A DNA stretch of 64,000 nucleotides from a virus. The stretch covers positions 1-64,000 of IMG/VR virus record IMGVR_UViG_3300027743_000025; one strand, 5' to 3'. The position numbers and the translations under genes were made by a program. This document shows positions 37,142 to 45,919 of this stretch, in pieces. Within the stretch, counting starts at the first letter, position 1. Every line of letters begins with the position of its first letter. Under the pieces are notes generated by a model, which was not told the origin of the DNA, ran no database searches, and saw only the letters and a program-made list of their open reading frames with translations.

Positions 37142-37520
37142 CGGGTATCCGCCGCTCCCGCACGACGACCGGGAGGAGAAGCTGCCCGCGTGGGCGCAGA
37201 AGCAGATGGGCGAGCTACGCCGCCGGACCAAGGCCGCTGAGGACGCCGTATTCAACGCCGCGAACGGGGAGAAGCTGGAGGAGTCGGATACGATCTTCCG
37301 GCCCTACGGGGACATCCCTAAGGGTTTGGGTGTGGGCCAGACAGTGCGATTCAAGCTGACTGGTGGGGAAGCCCAGCCGAAGTTCAGCAGTGACTACATA
37401 GATATTCGGGTGATGGGCGGCAACGGCCATGCCGTACAGATCATGGGCGGCCGAGCTGTTGTCCTACACCCACAATCGTCTAATGTGGTCAACGTCCGTA
37501 TGGCCCCGCCTTACCTGTAG
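37134..37520 (+). CDS. hypothetical protein
   Basis: 128 residues. Helical N-terminus (KQMGELRRRTKAAEDAV), beta-rich C-terminus (DIRVMGGNGHAVQIMGGRAVVL). This layout is seen in small actinophage proteins of unknown role. Confidence 0.65.
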   Translation: MDNGYPPLPHDDREEKLPAWAQKQMGELRRRTKAAEDAVFNAANGEKLEESDTIFRPYGDIPKGLGVGQTVRFKLTGGEAQPKFSSDYIDIRVMGGNGHAVQIMGGRAVVLHPQSSNVVNVRMAPPYL

Positions 37521-37534
37521 GAAGGAGCAGCACC

Positions 37535-38074
37535 ATGAGCGGTAAGACCAAGATCTCGATCGCTGTCCTGTGGTTCATGGTGCTGCTCTCTGTGATCTGG
37601 CTGTTCGTGCCGAGCGTGTCAACCAAGGGCATCGGGGTGTTCCGGTGGTTCAACCCGGAGAAGGTCTACATCAGCGTAGATCCGAGTCTCAGCGAGGTAG
37701 TCTGGCCGGTGGCCGAGGCAGCCAAGTTCGTCGACCAGTACACCGCCAGCAAGATGGTGTTTGGTAACTGCCGTAAGGGCAGCCGGTGCATCACGATGCG
37801 AGAAAACCCGAAGCTGCCTATCACCGTCGCTGGCCGCGCTAGCTGGACTAGAGAACGTTTGACTGTACGAGTTGAGTTCAACTCTTCGTATGCAGACAAG
37901 CCCCATGATGCGCTGCTGCGCCTGGTGATCCATGAGTTGGGGCACACGTTCGGGATCCATGGCCATAACCCCGAGTGCACGTCCGTGATGTTCGCCTACC
38001 TCACGTGTGGGCGAGGCGTGCCACCGCCCCAGAGCTTCACCGCCGAAGAGATCAAAACCCTAGAGAGGCACTAG
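37535..38074 (+). CDS. membrane-anchored zinc metalloprotease (metzincin-like)
   Basis: 179 residues with an N-terminal span (about 7-24) and HELGHTFGIHGH: His133, Glu134, His137, Gly140, His144, the same residue numbers as in the paralogue at 1129-1653. Shared KFVDQYT/QFVDKYT and the GNCRKGSRCIT/GKCHANAKCIT Cys pair confirm common origin. The N-terminus here looks like an anchor rather than a cleaved signal. AGGAGCAGC ribosome site. Confidence 0.8.
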   Translation: MSGKTKISIAVLWFMVLLSVIWLFVPSVSTKGIGVFRWFNPEKVYISVDPSLSEVVWPVAEAAKFVDQYTASKMVFGNCRKGSRCITMRENPKLPITVAGRASWTRERLTVRVEFNSSYADKPHDALLRLVIHELGHTFGIHGHNPECTSVMFAYLTCGRGVPPPQSFTAEEIKTLERH

Positions 38075-38076
38075 GA

Positions 38077-38409
38077 ATGGTTGCCCGCATGGACCCCAGG
38101 ATCGTGGCCGAGATCCTGACACTGCATGACAAGGTGCGCCGGAGCTATGCTCGCCACCTGCACTGGCAGTTGACATGCGTGGCCTACCACATCAACCCCG
38201 AGATCTTCCCGCTTCCCCAGGAGCGCAAGAAGCCCGCGCTGGCACACCGAACTAATATGTACTTGATGGCCGTCCGATTGACCAAGCTGCTCCACTTGCC
38301 GTTGCCTGTCTCGGCTTCGCTGTATGAGATCGGCAAGCTGTTGCTGACCGTGGAGACCAAGCTGCTTAACATCCCGGAAGCTGACCCTGAGGAGATCGAC
38401 TTTGTTTAG
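38077..38409 (+). CDS. hypothetical helical protein
   Basis: 110 residues from ATG 38077. His/Leu-rich helices (YARHLHWQLTCVAYHI, VRLTKLLHLPL). No family recognised. Directly follows the metalloprotease. Confidence 0.6.
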   Translation: MVARMDPRIVAEILTLHDKVRRSYARHLHWQLTCVAYHINPEIFPLPQERKKPALAHRTNMYLMAVRLTKLLHLPLPVSASLYEIGKLLLTVETKLLNIPEADPEEIDFV

Positions 38410-38410
38410 G

Positions 38411-38851
38411 ATGGGCGAGAAGATCTACAAGAAGGGCGAGTCCTTTGAGACCGCCAAAGCATTTGACCGCCATGTCCTGTGGGCTAACGATGACACGGTC
38501 TTCTACGCTTACGCCGCCGGGGACAAAGGTATTGGGTACGCATCTAGTTCTCCGGAGGACTTCGTGATTCTGCCCCAGCCCCAGCGACCCGGCCTGAAGG
38601 TGGGCGACATTGCCAAGCTGCGCCACTCCAACGGTAAGGCTAGGTTCACGATCAAGTTCATCATCGATAATGATGCTCTGGTCAAGGGGGACGACGGCAC
38701 TGTCAAGATCATTGGGCTGGATAGTCTAGAGCCGGTCAACTGGAATATCACCAGGATCGACTGGACCGATGACACTACGTGGGTTGTCACGATCACCGGC
38801 ACCGGCAAGATTCCGGACTGGGTGGGCGACACGGACCACCCGCTCTCTTAG
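38411..38851 (+). CDS. hypothetical beta-rich protein
   Basis: 146 residues from ATG 38411. Beta-rich with a possible SH3-like segment (LKVGDIAKLRHSNGKARF). Last gene of the 36569-38851 operon. Unknown. Confidence 0.6.
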   Translation: MGEKIYKKGESFETAKAFDRHVLWANDDTVFYAYAAGDKGIGYASSSPEDFVILPQPQRPGLKVGDIAKLRHSNGKARFTIKFIIDNDALVKGDDGTVKIIGLDSLEPVNWNITRIDWTDDTTWVVTITGTGKIPDWVGDTDHPLS

Positions 38852-38855
38852 AGGA

Positions 38856-38884
38856 TTGTCAACCACTAAACCGCCCACTAGTCT
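38856..38884 (+). promoter_or_regulatory. promoter, leaderless start
   Basis: TTGTCA (38856-38861; also part of TGTCAACC), 17-bp spacer, TAGTCT (38879-38884), 6 nt, ATG 38891. Confidence 0.75.
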
Positions 38885-38890
38885 CCAACC

Positions 38891-39121
38891 ATGAACCTAG
38901 GGGACGTGTGGAACGCACTGCTCACAGCGGTTGAAGTTCTCGTTGTGGCCTGCGTACTCGTGCTTGGCGTGATGATCCTAAGAAACGCCGCCGTGGCCTC
39001 CCGGACCTGTAGACAGATGATCTGGGCACCCAGCCGGCACAACCACAGATGCTCCGTAGCGCGCTATACGGAACACGCCGCCCACCGATGCAAGTGTGGG
39101 TACTTATGGGAAAACTACTAG
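38891..39121 (+). CDS. membrane protein with C-terminal zinc module
   Basis: 76 residues, leaderless. Span about 10-32 then HNHRCS ... HAAHRCKCGYLW, a His/Cys cluster like that of the 62-residue protein at 2373-2561. Probably a membrane-tethered version of that module. Confidence 0.65.
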   Translation: MNLGDVWNALLTAVEVLVVACVLVLGVMILRNAAVASRTCRQMIWAPSRHNHRCSVARYTEHAAHRCKCGYLWENY

Positions 39122-39129
39122 CCTGCCTG

Positions 39130-39158
39130 TTGTCATTCGTTGATAAGCCTGCTAAGAT
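39130..39158 (+). promoter_or_regulatory. promoter with internal GTTGA
   Basis: TTGTCA (39130-39135), 17-bp spacer with GTTGA, TAAGAT (39153-39158); leader with AGGAAGG before ATG 39193. Confidence 0.75.
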
Positions 39159-39192
39159 GGAGACATCAGCCACCAAGCAGGAAGGCACCGAG

Positions 39193-39330
39193 ATGATCGT
39201 CTGGACTCCAGAAACCGGGAGCACCTACGGCCACGACCAGAACCCCGTCGTCTTCGCCGTACAGAGCTACCACATGTGGATCAAGAAGATCGTCCGGGAC
39301 ATCCGGTACCCGGAAGGACCACCACAGTGA
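39193..39330 (+). CDS. 45-aa hypothetical
   Basis: 45 residues starting MIVWTPETGSTYGHDQNP; GTGA overlap with the next gene. Unknown. Confidence 0.55.
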   Translation: MIVWTPETGSTYGHDQNPVVFAVQSYHMWIKKIVRDIRYPEGPPQ

Positions 39331-39710
39331 GCTACACCGTCTTCGTAGACCACCCCGAGAGCGCAGCCATGCGCGAGGAGAACTGGACCGCTTGGAGCTT
39401 CTGGTCCGAGCAGAATGCTCCGTGGATCGGCCTTGGAGTCCAGGAAATGGCCGGCGTGCTGGAGCAGCTGGCCGACCAGCCCACGGGCAATGACATCCCA
39501 GCTGTGCTGAACAGCGGCGGGCACTTAACCCCTGACCAGGCTTTGTCGCTCAGACTGTTCCTGGCCCTGAACCCGAACATCCCGGTGCGCTTCGCACACG
39601 TGCTGACGTTCGCAGCCAACTATGGGCACGGGCTCCGGGTAGAGCTGTCACCTCAGGCTCCGATGACAGCCGTAACGTACTTGGCCAACAAGGGATCCGC
39701 CCGCAACTGA
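39327..39710 (+). CDS. hypothetical protein
   Basis: 127 residues from GTG 39327. Starts SYTVFVDHPESAAMREE; acidic, helical. The last 58 bp overlap the convergent gene 39653-40138. Unknown. Confidence 0.6.
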   Translation: MSYTVFVDHPESAAMREENWTAWSFWSEQNAPWIGLGVQEMAGVLEQLADQPTGNDIPAVLNSGGHLTPDQALSLRLFLALNPNIPVRFAHVLTFAANYGHGLRVELSPQAPMTAVTYLANKGSARN

Positions 39711-40138
39711 GTGAGCACCTCGAACGCCAGCCGTGGCAGGCTGTCAACCGGACGGCCCTCTGTTACCGCCGCGACCACTTCCTCCGGCGTGCGGAGCACC
39801 CAGGCCCGGTAACGCTGGACCTCCAGCCGGGTATGTGGGTCCATCCGATCTCCCACTGCCGGCCGGCACTCCACACAGGGAACCCGCCGCACAAGGCCCT
39901 CTTCCCCCGCGTCGAGCCAGGAGATCATCCGCCAGTTGACACGGGGACAGGTCGGCTTGTGTGCCACTGTCGAGCGGCCGATCTTGCTCATGACCCACTC
40001 GTCTGAGCCAGCTAACCGATAGATCGCCAGCTCCGTCCACCGCACAGCAGAAGTCCGGGCACTGGTGGCTGAGGCGACAACGGTTGCTTCAAACTTCAGG
40101 TACCGCCGGCCGTCTCGGACGACATGCGGCGCGGCCAC
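39653..40138 (-). CDS. hypothetical protein
   Basis: 161 residues from GTG 40138 overlapping the upstream stop. Arg-rich with CPRVNW and VPCVECRP segments (possible zinc site). Cotranscribed with the winged-helix protein, so possibly regulatory. Unknown. Confidence 0.6.
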   Translation of the reverse strand: MAAPHVVRDGRRYLKFEATVVASATSARTSAVRWTELAIYRLAGSDEWVMSKIGRSTVAHKPTCPRVNWRMISWLDAGEEGLVRRVPCVECRPAVGDRMDPHTRLEVQRYRAWVLRTPEEVVAAVTEGRPVDSLPRLAFEVLTQLRADPLLAKYVTAVIGA

Positions 40139-40413
40139 TAGCCGGCCGCCTGCCGCTTGCGGTACTTGCTCCGCCCGGTGCCGTTGGTCTGGCCGTCCTT
40201 GCCGCTGAACTCCCGCTCGATCAGCCCCCGGCGGGCCAAACGCCAGAGCCTGGTGGCTGCCTCATGGGTAGGAATCGCGAGCACCTCAGCGACCTCTACC
40301 GGGCGCATGCCGTCAGCAGCTTTCCGCCGGTTCAGGAGCTGGACGATCAGCCGGTCGCGCTCAGCTCGGATCTCGGGAACCTCCGGCGGCTTCTTGGGCT
40401 TGATCTTCTGCAT
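40138..40413 (-). CDS. winged-helix DNA-binding protein
   Basis: 91 residues. RPVEVAEVLAIPTHEAATRLWRLARRGLIERE is a clear helix-turn-helix plus wing start of the MarR/IclR-like type; flanked by basic Lys/Arg-rich ends. Divergent from the gene at 40438, whose promoter region it could control. A candidate regulator of the late or lysis region. Confidence 0.75.
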   Translation of the reverse strand: MQKIKPKKPPEVPEIRAERDRLIVQLLNRRKAADGMRPVEVAEVLAIPTHEAATRLWRLARRGLIEREFSGKDGQTNGTGRSKYRKRQAAG

Positions 40414-40437
40414 GCTGAGTAGCGTACTATACTCCGC

Positions 40438-40998
40438 ATGATTAGTGGTGAGGCTGCGAAGGATGCGCTAGTTGTGGCGGCCCGCAAGGTGCACGCAGAG
40501 CAGATGACGATAAACGGCGACAGAATTCACGGAGTGAACATCACCGTTGACCCAGCGTTATATCTCGCTGCCTGGCAGGGTGGAAAGCTGAAGGTTGAGA
40601 AGGTGGAGATCCCCAGCGTCATGTGGGACAACGCCAACCCGGAAGTGGTGCTCAACTCCCTGATCCCGAAGGAAGGCGCCGACCAGCTGGAGGGCTTCAT
40701 CGGAGCCCTGTTCACCGGCGAGGTCGTCATGGTTGACACGGAGAAGAAGGGCAAGGCCGGAGTGCCGAAGGGAACGCTTCCCGTGACCAGCGTTTCAGGC
40801 CGGTTGACAGTGGGAGTGCTCGCCACTGAAAAGACCCAGGTGGGGTTGCTCGAAGTTGAAGGAGAGCCCGCCCCGACCATCTTCACCGAGATCGGGAAGT
40901 TCGGCCCCGTGGGGAAGGCTCTCCTTGCGTTCTCTAAGCGGATCGTGGACGCTGCTGCCACCAAGGCGACCAATGAGGATCCGTTCAGCCCGCTCTAG
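40438..40998 (+). CDS. hypothetical protein
   Basis: 186 residues; beta-rich with repeated Val-Glu/Thr strands (VTSVSGRLTVGVLATEKTQV). TACTAT sits 7 nt before ATG 40438, so possibly leaderless, but no good -35. Contains two GGTTGACA sites. Ends against the lysin-like gene. Unknown. Confidence 0.6.
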   Translation: MISGEAAKDALVVAARKVHAEQMTINGDRIHGVNITVDPALYLAAWQGGKLKVEKVEIPSVMWDNANPEVVLNSLIPKEGADQLEGFIGALFTGEVVMVDTEKKGKAGVPKGTLPVTSVSGRLTVGVLATEKTQVGLLEVEGEPAPTIFTEIGKFGPVGKALLAFSKRIVDAAATKATNEDPFSPL

Positions 40999-41864
40999 GG
41001 GACGAAATTCATCCCAACAGCGAACCCGATCGCACCGCCGATGATCAGGAATGCAATGGCGACCAGAGCGACCACACTCCGTAAGGTGGCGTTGGCCGCC
41101 GTGAACGCCGAGGAGCTGGCATTCAGGGAGTTCAGGTTGGCGATCACCGTGGGAGCGAAGTCGTTCGCCAGGTAACCCGTGCGGTTGAAGGTGGTCCACT
41201 GAGCGCCGGCCGCCGTGTAGCTGCCCCCACTCGGGTCCACGTCGTACTGCCATACATCCTTAGCGCTCACTTCGTCCTCATCTCCTTGTCCCCACTGCCC
41301 GCGATCTTCCACCTCGGACTCATTCTTATCGCAGTCAGCGCCTGCGATATAGACCCCGTTCAGCACCTGCTTGACGTGGTTGCCGGGATACCAGCTGCCA
41401 TAGCTCCAAGCGTAGGTCTGCCAGAACCACTCGCACCAGCCATTGTTAGCCGCCTCGGTCACGGCGCGGTAGCTGCCATAGATGCCGAGCCGGGAGCGAG
41501 GCAGAACGGAAGCCAGGCCGTCAAAGTAAGACTTGGCTGTTGGCAGCTGGTTGGGCTGGATATCAAAGTCCACTGAGAAGTAGATCGGACGATTCTCCGG
41601 CATGCCGAGAGCCCTCGCCTGCGCGATAGCCTCACGTGCGTGCTCCACCCCAGCTGAGTAGCCGCCAAGGGAGTCCTGCGTGTCCCACTCCCAGTTGCAG
41701 ATCACCGAGAGTCCGGCCGCTAGCAATGAGTTCAGCTCACTTTGCCCGAGATTCTTGCCCGTCGTGTCGTACGACAGGTAGCGAAGCACATAGCGGTAGC
41801 CGAGCCGGTACAGCTCTTGTGGGTTGGGCCGTCCCCAGGAGTAGTCAACTCCGTATACGGTCAT
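40995..41864 (-). CDS. endolysin-like glycoside hydrolase (DUF1906) with C-terminal span
   Basis: 289 residues. N-terminal DUF1906 TIM-barrel pattern: VYGVDYSWGRP, YVLRYLSY, LSVICNWEW, PIYFSVDFDIQ, RLGIYGSYRAV, FWQTYAWS. Residues about 262-285 form a hydrophobic helix, unusual for a soluble lysin and perhaps a signal-arrest or tether. AGGAGGGGAG site. Likely degrades peptidoglycan, as lysin or tail-associated enzyme. Confidence 0.75.
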   Translation of the reverse strand: MTVYGVDYSWGRPNPQELYRLGYRYVLRYLSYDTTGKNLGQSELNSLLAAGLSVICNWEWDTQDSLGGYSAGVEHAREAIAQARALGMPENRPIYFSVDFDIQPNQLPTAKSYFDGLASVLPRSRLGIYGSYRAVTEAANNGWCEWFWQTYAWSYGSWYPGNHVKQVLNGVYIAGADCDKNESEVEDRGQWGQGDEDEVSAKDVWQYDVDPSGGSYTAAGAQWTTFNRTGYLANDFAPTVIANLNSLNASSSAFTAANATLRSVVALVAIAFLIIGGAIGFAVGMNFVP

Positions 41865-41873
41865 GCTCCCCTC

Positions 41874-44069
41874 CTACTCTTTCTCCTGCTTAGGCTGAGC
41901 CTTCTTGGCCGGAGGCTGCGGGACAGCCTTCTTGGCCGGCTGCTCCGCCGCCGGAGACTTGGGCTTGGGCTTGGGCTTCTCCTCCGGCTCCACCTCAGCC
42001 ACGATCGGGTACGTGTCAACCGGGAAGTCTTCCAGCGGCATAGCCGACTCGTCCACAGGGGACTCCTCAGCTGTTGCTGCCAGCCCGCCGCCGTCAGTGA
42101 TCTGGAAGATCAGCCTTCCGGATCTGGTTCCATCCGCGTTCTGGACAACAAGCGCCAAGGCGTACGGAACGCCGGGGGTGACAGTGAACTGAGAAACAGG
42201 AAGCACAGCAGTCAGTTGCGTTGGACTGACGGGAGTAGTCACCAGCTGAATGTCCTTGATATTGGTATTTCCTGTGGTGAATACCAAGACTTTCGGGTTG
42301 TTGAACCCTGTTCCGTTAATCGTCAAAACGGTGTCAGGGCTGCCGGGCAACACATCTGGAGGGGACACGTCGACAATTGTCGGAGAGGAAGCGCTAACGA
42401 TGATTGACTGAGGAGCCTCCGCTCCTGAAGAGTCAATCACCTTGGCCGAGTAGGTGCCGGGGCCTGCATAGGTGTGGGCGTAAGCCGCGTTGTTCTGGAA
42501 TGGAGGGAGGAAATCCTGCGTCCCATCGCCCCACACGAAAGTCTGCTGTGCACCAAGGCCGCTCATGTTCCGGCCGGCCATCCCGCCGTTGTACCAGTAT
42601 GAAGTGAGCAGAGAGGCAGGTGCCGCAGTGATGGGGAAGCTCTGCTCTCCCCAGGCCCCAGTGGAATCCGTAGCCCGAACCGTGTAGGTCCCAGCAGCAG
42701 CATAGGTGTGAGACGTGGTAGCTGTGCCATTGGCAGCCGTGGTGAACGTTCCGTCTCCCCAATCGTAGGTAACCGCCCCCGTAGAGAACTGAGCAGTTGC
42801 ATCGAGCTTGAGCGCAACGTGAGTGCCTGCAACCTTGAGCCCGGTAACCACCAGCTGCTGAGTCTTCAGAGCGGCCCCAGCAGTGGGGGTCTGCCCTGAT
42901 CCGCTGGAGAGCAGTGAAACGGTATACGTCCCAGGGGCCGGGTAGGTGAAGATCGGTCCCGCTCCTGCCGATGCACAAGCCTGTCCGCCCGCTGCGCCGA
43001 AGTCGTAGCAGAAGTGTGGAGCCTGGTTGGTTGACAGCTGTGCCTTGAGGCCGCCCATGTTGTGCACGCTGAAGGTGACATCCACCGGGACAGGCTCTGT
43101 GCTGGAAGCTCCGCCGACATCAGTTGCCGTGATGGTGTAGGCACCCAGCGTGGCGTAGTAGTGGGTCGTCGGGGTAGTCCCGTTAGGAGCGACCGTATCT
43201 GTGGACCCGTCTCCCCAGTCGTACGTCACCGCGCCGGTAGCGTTCGGGGCTGTGACCGTCACCGTCTGACCGGTCCGGACCACCGTGATCGGGAGGAGCA
43301 CCAACGACGGGTCAATGGGTCCGAGCCGCACCGCCGCGCAGGGCGCGAAGTCGACGGCCGCGATCTCGTTGGCCTGCACCATGGTGTGGTTCTGCTGCGC
43401 GTTCAAGATCAGCCCGGACGTGTCAACCGGGGTGAGGTAGATCTTGATCGGGCCGGTGAACCACAGCCACGGGACGACGCGGGGATCTCCGGTCGGGAAG
43501 GGGTTGGAGTATCCGGTGGACGACACCACCACGTCACCCCAGACCGAGACCAGGTCTCCGTCTCCCGTAGTCGTCAGGACCCCAAGCTGGATGAGCTTGG
43601 GCACGTGATCCGGGGCCACATGCATTAGTGGGGCTTCGCCGATCACTGAGCTGGTCCACATCTCCCGAGCACCCGAGATAGCGGCGACCCAGTCAGCGTC
43701 AGTGGCGTTGTCCGGGTCGGCCGGCAGCGGCGCCTCTCGCATGCCCCCCAGCCAGGTCTGCGCGTCGCCAGTCGCCTGCATGATGAATGACCGGCCCAGA
43801 GCCCGCTCGTTGACATCCTTCAGTGCGCCTTTGAGCCAGGTCGGGGCGTCTTCCCGGTAGCAGGATGTGCCGCTGAACAGCTCAGCGTTGATAGCGAACG
43901 GCGCCACAAAGTATACGGAGTCATCTTCCCCCGTGATGATCTGGCTGTCCTCTACTGCACAAGCGTCAGAGAGGTACACGTTCACGTCACACTCGCGCGC
44001 CTTTGCCTCGTAACCCACCATCCAGTTGCCCTCGGACACCTGCACGTCGGCCGCGTCAAGTAGTCTCAT
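41874..44069 (-). CDS. minor tail protein with PKD repeats
   Basis: 731 residues. N-terminal 250 residues are tail-specific; then at least two PKD-like repeats marked by TYDWGDGST and TYDWGDGTF with AAAGTYTVRATD-type ends, further GTYTVSLLSSG and GTYSAKVIDSSG repeats, an IPT/TIG-like domain (IVDVSPPDVLPG ... INGTGFNNP) and a Lys/Pro/Glu-rich tail. PKD and IPT folds suit host-surface binding at the tail tip. Confidence 0.8.
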   Translation of the reverse strand: MRLLDAADVQVSEGNWMVGYEAKARECDVNVYLSDACAVEDSQIITGEDDSVYFVAPFAINAELFSGTSCYREDAPTWLKGALKDVNERALGRSFIMQATGDAQTWLGGMREAPLPADPDNATDADWVAAISGAREMWTSSVIGEAPLMHVAPDHVPKLIQLGVLTTTGDGDLVSVWGDVVVSSTGYSNPFPTGDPRVVPWLWFTGPIKIYLTPVDTSGLILNAQQNHTMVQANEIAAVDFAPCAAVRLGPIDPSLVLLPITVVRTGQTVTVTAPNATGAVTYDWGDGSTDTVAPNGTTPTTHYYATLGAYTITATDVGGASSTEPVPVDVTFSVHNMGGLKAQLSTNQAPHFCYDFGAAGGQACASAGAGPIFTYPAPGTYTVSLLSSGSGQTPTAGAALKTQQLVVTGLKVAGTHVALKLDATAQFSTGAVTYDWGDGTFTTAANGTATTSHTYAAAGTYTVRATDSTGAWGEQSFPITAAPASLLTSYWYNGGMAGRNMSGLGAQQTFVWGDGTQDFLPPFQNNAAYAHTYAGPGTYSAKVIDSSGAEAPQSIIVSASSPTIVDVSPPDVLPGSPDTVLTINGTGFNNPKVLVFTTGNTNIKDIQLVTTPVSPTQLTAVLPVSQFTVTPGVPYALALVVQNADGTRSGRLIFQITDGGGLAATAEESPVDESAMPLEDFPVDTYPIVAEVEPEEKPKPKPKSPAAEQPAKKAVPQPPAKKAQPKQEKE

Positions 44070-44078
44070 GTCCTCTCC

Positions 44079-44816
44079 TCAGTTGGTGTAGCTGGCCGTG
44101 AGCTGGCCCTGGTTGGGTACGGTGGTCTGGATTACCGTTTCGTATAGGTCTGAGTGTAAGCCGATTCCGACCGCCGTAGCGTCGCGAAATGCCTGTGCCC
44201 ACGCTATGGGGAGGTAGATCGTAGTGAGCACGCCAGTAGGGATATACGGAGTAAAAACCCTAGAAATACTGGTATAAGACCCCGGAGAGCCGGTTCCTGT
44301 CCCTGCCTTCAACAGGTCAACCGCCAGCGATACCTTGCTGAATACCTGAAAGGGCTGGATCTTGATGTTGAGACCAGTCAGGGTCTTGCCCACCAGCGAG
44401 GTGCCGAAGGCTGCCGGGTAGAACATGGCCACATTCTGTTCCCCGCCCACGGGGAGGTTCACCCCGCTGCTCCACGCCCCCGTGTCTTCGCGATACCCGG
44501 CCCAGCTACTGGCTGTGGTGGAAGTAGGAGTGATTACCGGATCTACTGGAGCCGTCACCAGAGTTACCTTGCCGAGCAGCAGCATTCCCCTGGTCTCCAT
44601 GACCAAAGTCTCGGCAAAGTCCCCCACGGCCGGCGTGTAGTTGCCCGTATATGCCACACCAGTGATATCTACGTTGGATGGGTTGGTAGTCGTCGACTCA
44701 TCGGTGTATCTGACCGTCGCCGTGCGCGTGGTGGTGTTCACGGCCGTTACATAGGTCCGGATGACCCGGATGGGAGTTTCTTTCTTGAGCACATGGGCCA
44801 GGTCGTAGGACATCAC
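44079..44816 (-). CDS. minor tail protein
   Basis: 245 residues (GTG 44816 or ATG 44813). N-terminus (TYVTAVNTTTRTATVRYTDES) looks like a baseplate OB-type segment, C-terminus beta-rich. Overlaps the gene upstream; position between hub-like and PKD tail genes supports a tail role. Confidence 0.65.
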   Translation of the reverse strand: MMSYDLAHVLKKETPIRVIRTYVTAVNTTTRTATVRYTDESTTTNPSNVDITGVAYTGNYTPAVGDFAETLVMETRGMLLLGKVTLVTAPVDPVITPTSTTASSWAGYREDTGAWSSGVNLPVGGEQNVAMFYPAAFGTSLVGKTLTGLNIKIQPFQVFSKVSLAVDLLKAGTGTGSPGSYTSISRVFTPYIPTGVLTTIYLPIAWAQAFRDATAVGIGLHSDLYETVIQTTVPNQGQLTASYTN

Positions 44817-45919
44817 TCATCCCCCAGGTCGGTCTTGGTAGCCAAGGTCGTCAAACTAGACGTACCTCCGGCCAACGGGGTGGTGATGCTCTGTATAATG
44901 TGGATTTCTGACTGTCCATCCTCCAGAATCATCTCAAAGGCATCCCCCGCCTCTGGATACATGAGCGGAAGCAGCTCCAGACCCACAGTGCGGGACTTGG
45001 CCAGGGCCAGTGCCAGGGCATTGTTAGCCATTGCCTGGCATTCAGCCGCCGTCCGGATGAACGGGCTGGTGACGAATCTAGGCACCATGCCGAACGGGCC
45101 ACCCCAGCGGGTAGGGGATTTTGATTCCACTCCTCCGACCATGAAGGGGTCGTAGGCAACCGCGAATGCCGGTTTGATAGCTGGATCAGTGGGCTGCGTT
45201 GTTGCCACCACTGCGTTGTACACAGCTGAGCGGTTGGACTCGATGGTAGGCATGACGATAACGCCGTTCTGGCCTACCTTCAGCTGAAACGCAGGGCCAG
45301 AGTTGCTGATATTGGGGATGTCCTTGATGATGAACCGCCCGGACCAGTCCACAAAGACCTCAGCGTCAACGCTCCGGGCCAGCGTGTCAACCGCTTCCCA
45401 TCTCTCCCGATCCCAGGGCACTTGAGTCCTCACCCTGCCGTCTCTGGTGTTCATCGCGATGACCTCTGCTGAAGGTAGAACCTCAGTGATCAGTCCTGCG
45501 ATAGAGGCTGTAGCCATGGAGTTGTACACCGGCATCCGAGGCGTAATGAACCGAGCGTCAATGATGTAGTTCTCCAGCCCGACACCTTTGATTGGCACCG
45601 TTCCCCGGCTGGTCGTGCGGCTTACGGTGTCAACTCGGAATTCCCCCAGCTGGAGCAGCTCATTGATACCGCCACTGAGTCCCTTGTACACCTTGAACCG
45701 GCACTCCAGTGCGTCGATGTTCAGATTTTCCCACTGATTCAGGGCCACCTCGAAGTCGCATGTCAACCGGCTATTGCTGCCGCGATCGCTGGTCAAAGAG
45801 CCACGTGTGAACTTCACATTCTCGACTGCCAGCACACCGTTCCGGTAGATGTCGATCTTGGTGGTGTATGTGTGGGAAAGCTGCACGGCCTCGCGGAACC
45901 CGTCACTGACAGGGATCAT
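44813..45919 (-). CDS. tail hub-like minor tail protein
   Basis: 368 residues from ATG 45919 (ATGA overlap). Contains the order seen in siphophage baseplate hub proteins: DIYRNGVLAVENVKFTRG, a VEVLPSA/AEVF-type segment and VDTLARSVDAEVFVDWSGRF. Probably contacts the tape measure distal end. Confidence 0.65.
   Translation of the reverse strand: MIPVSDGFREAVQLSHTYTTKIDIYRNGVLAVENVKFTRGSLTSDRGSNSRLTCDFEVALNQWENLNIDALECRFKVYKGLSGGINELLQLGEFRVDTVSRTTSRGTVPIKGVGLENYIIDARFITPRMPVYNSMATASIAGLITEVLPSAEVIAMNTRDGRVRTQVPWDRERWEAVDTLARSVDAEVFVDWSGRFIIKDIPNISNSGPAFQLKVGQNGVIVMPTIESNRSAVYNAVVATTQPTDPAIKPAFAVAYDPFMVGGVESKSPTRWGGPFGMVPRFVTSPFIRTAAECQAMANNALALALAKSRTVGLELLPLMYPEAGDAFEMILEDGQSEIHIIQSITTPLAGGTSSLTTLATKTDLGDE

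Noticed and set aside
36365-37255. 296-codon leftward open frame
   Set aside because: Antisense of two well-supported rightward genes with promoter and ribosome sites.
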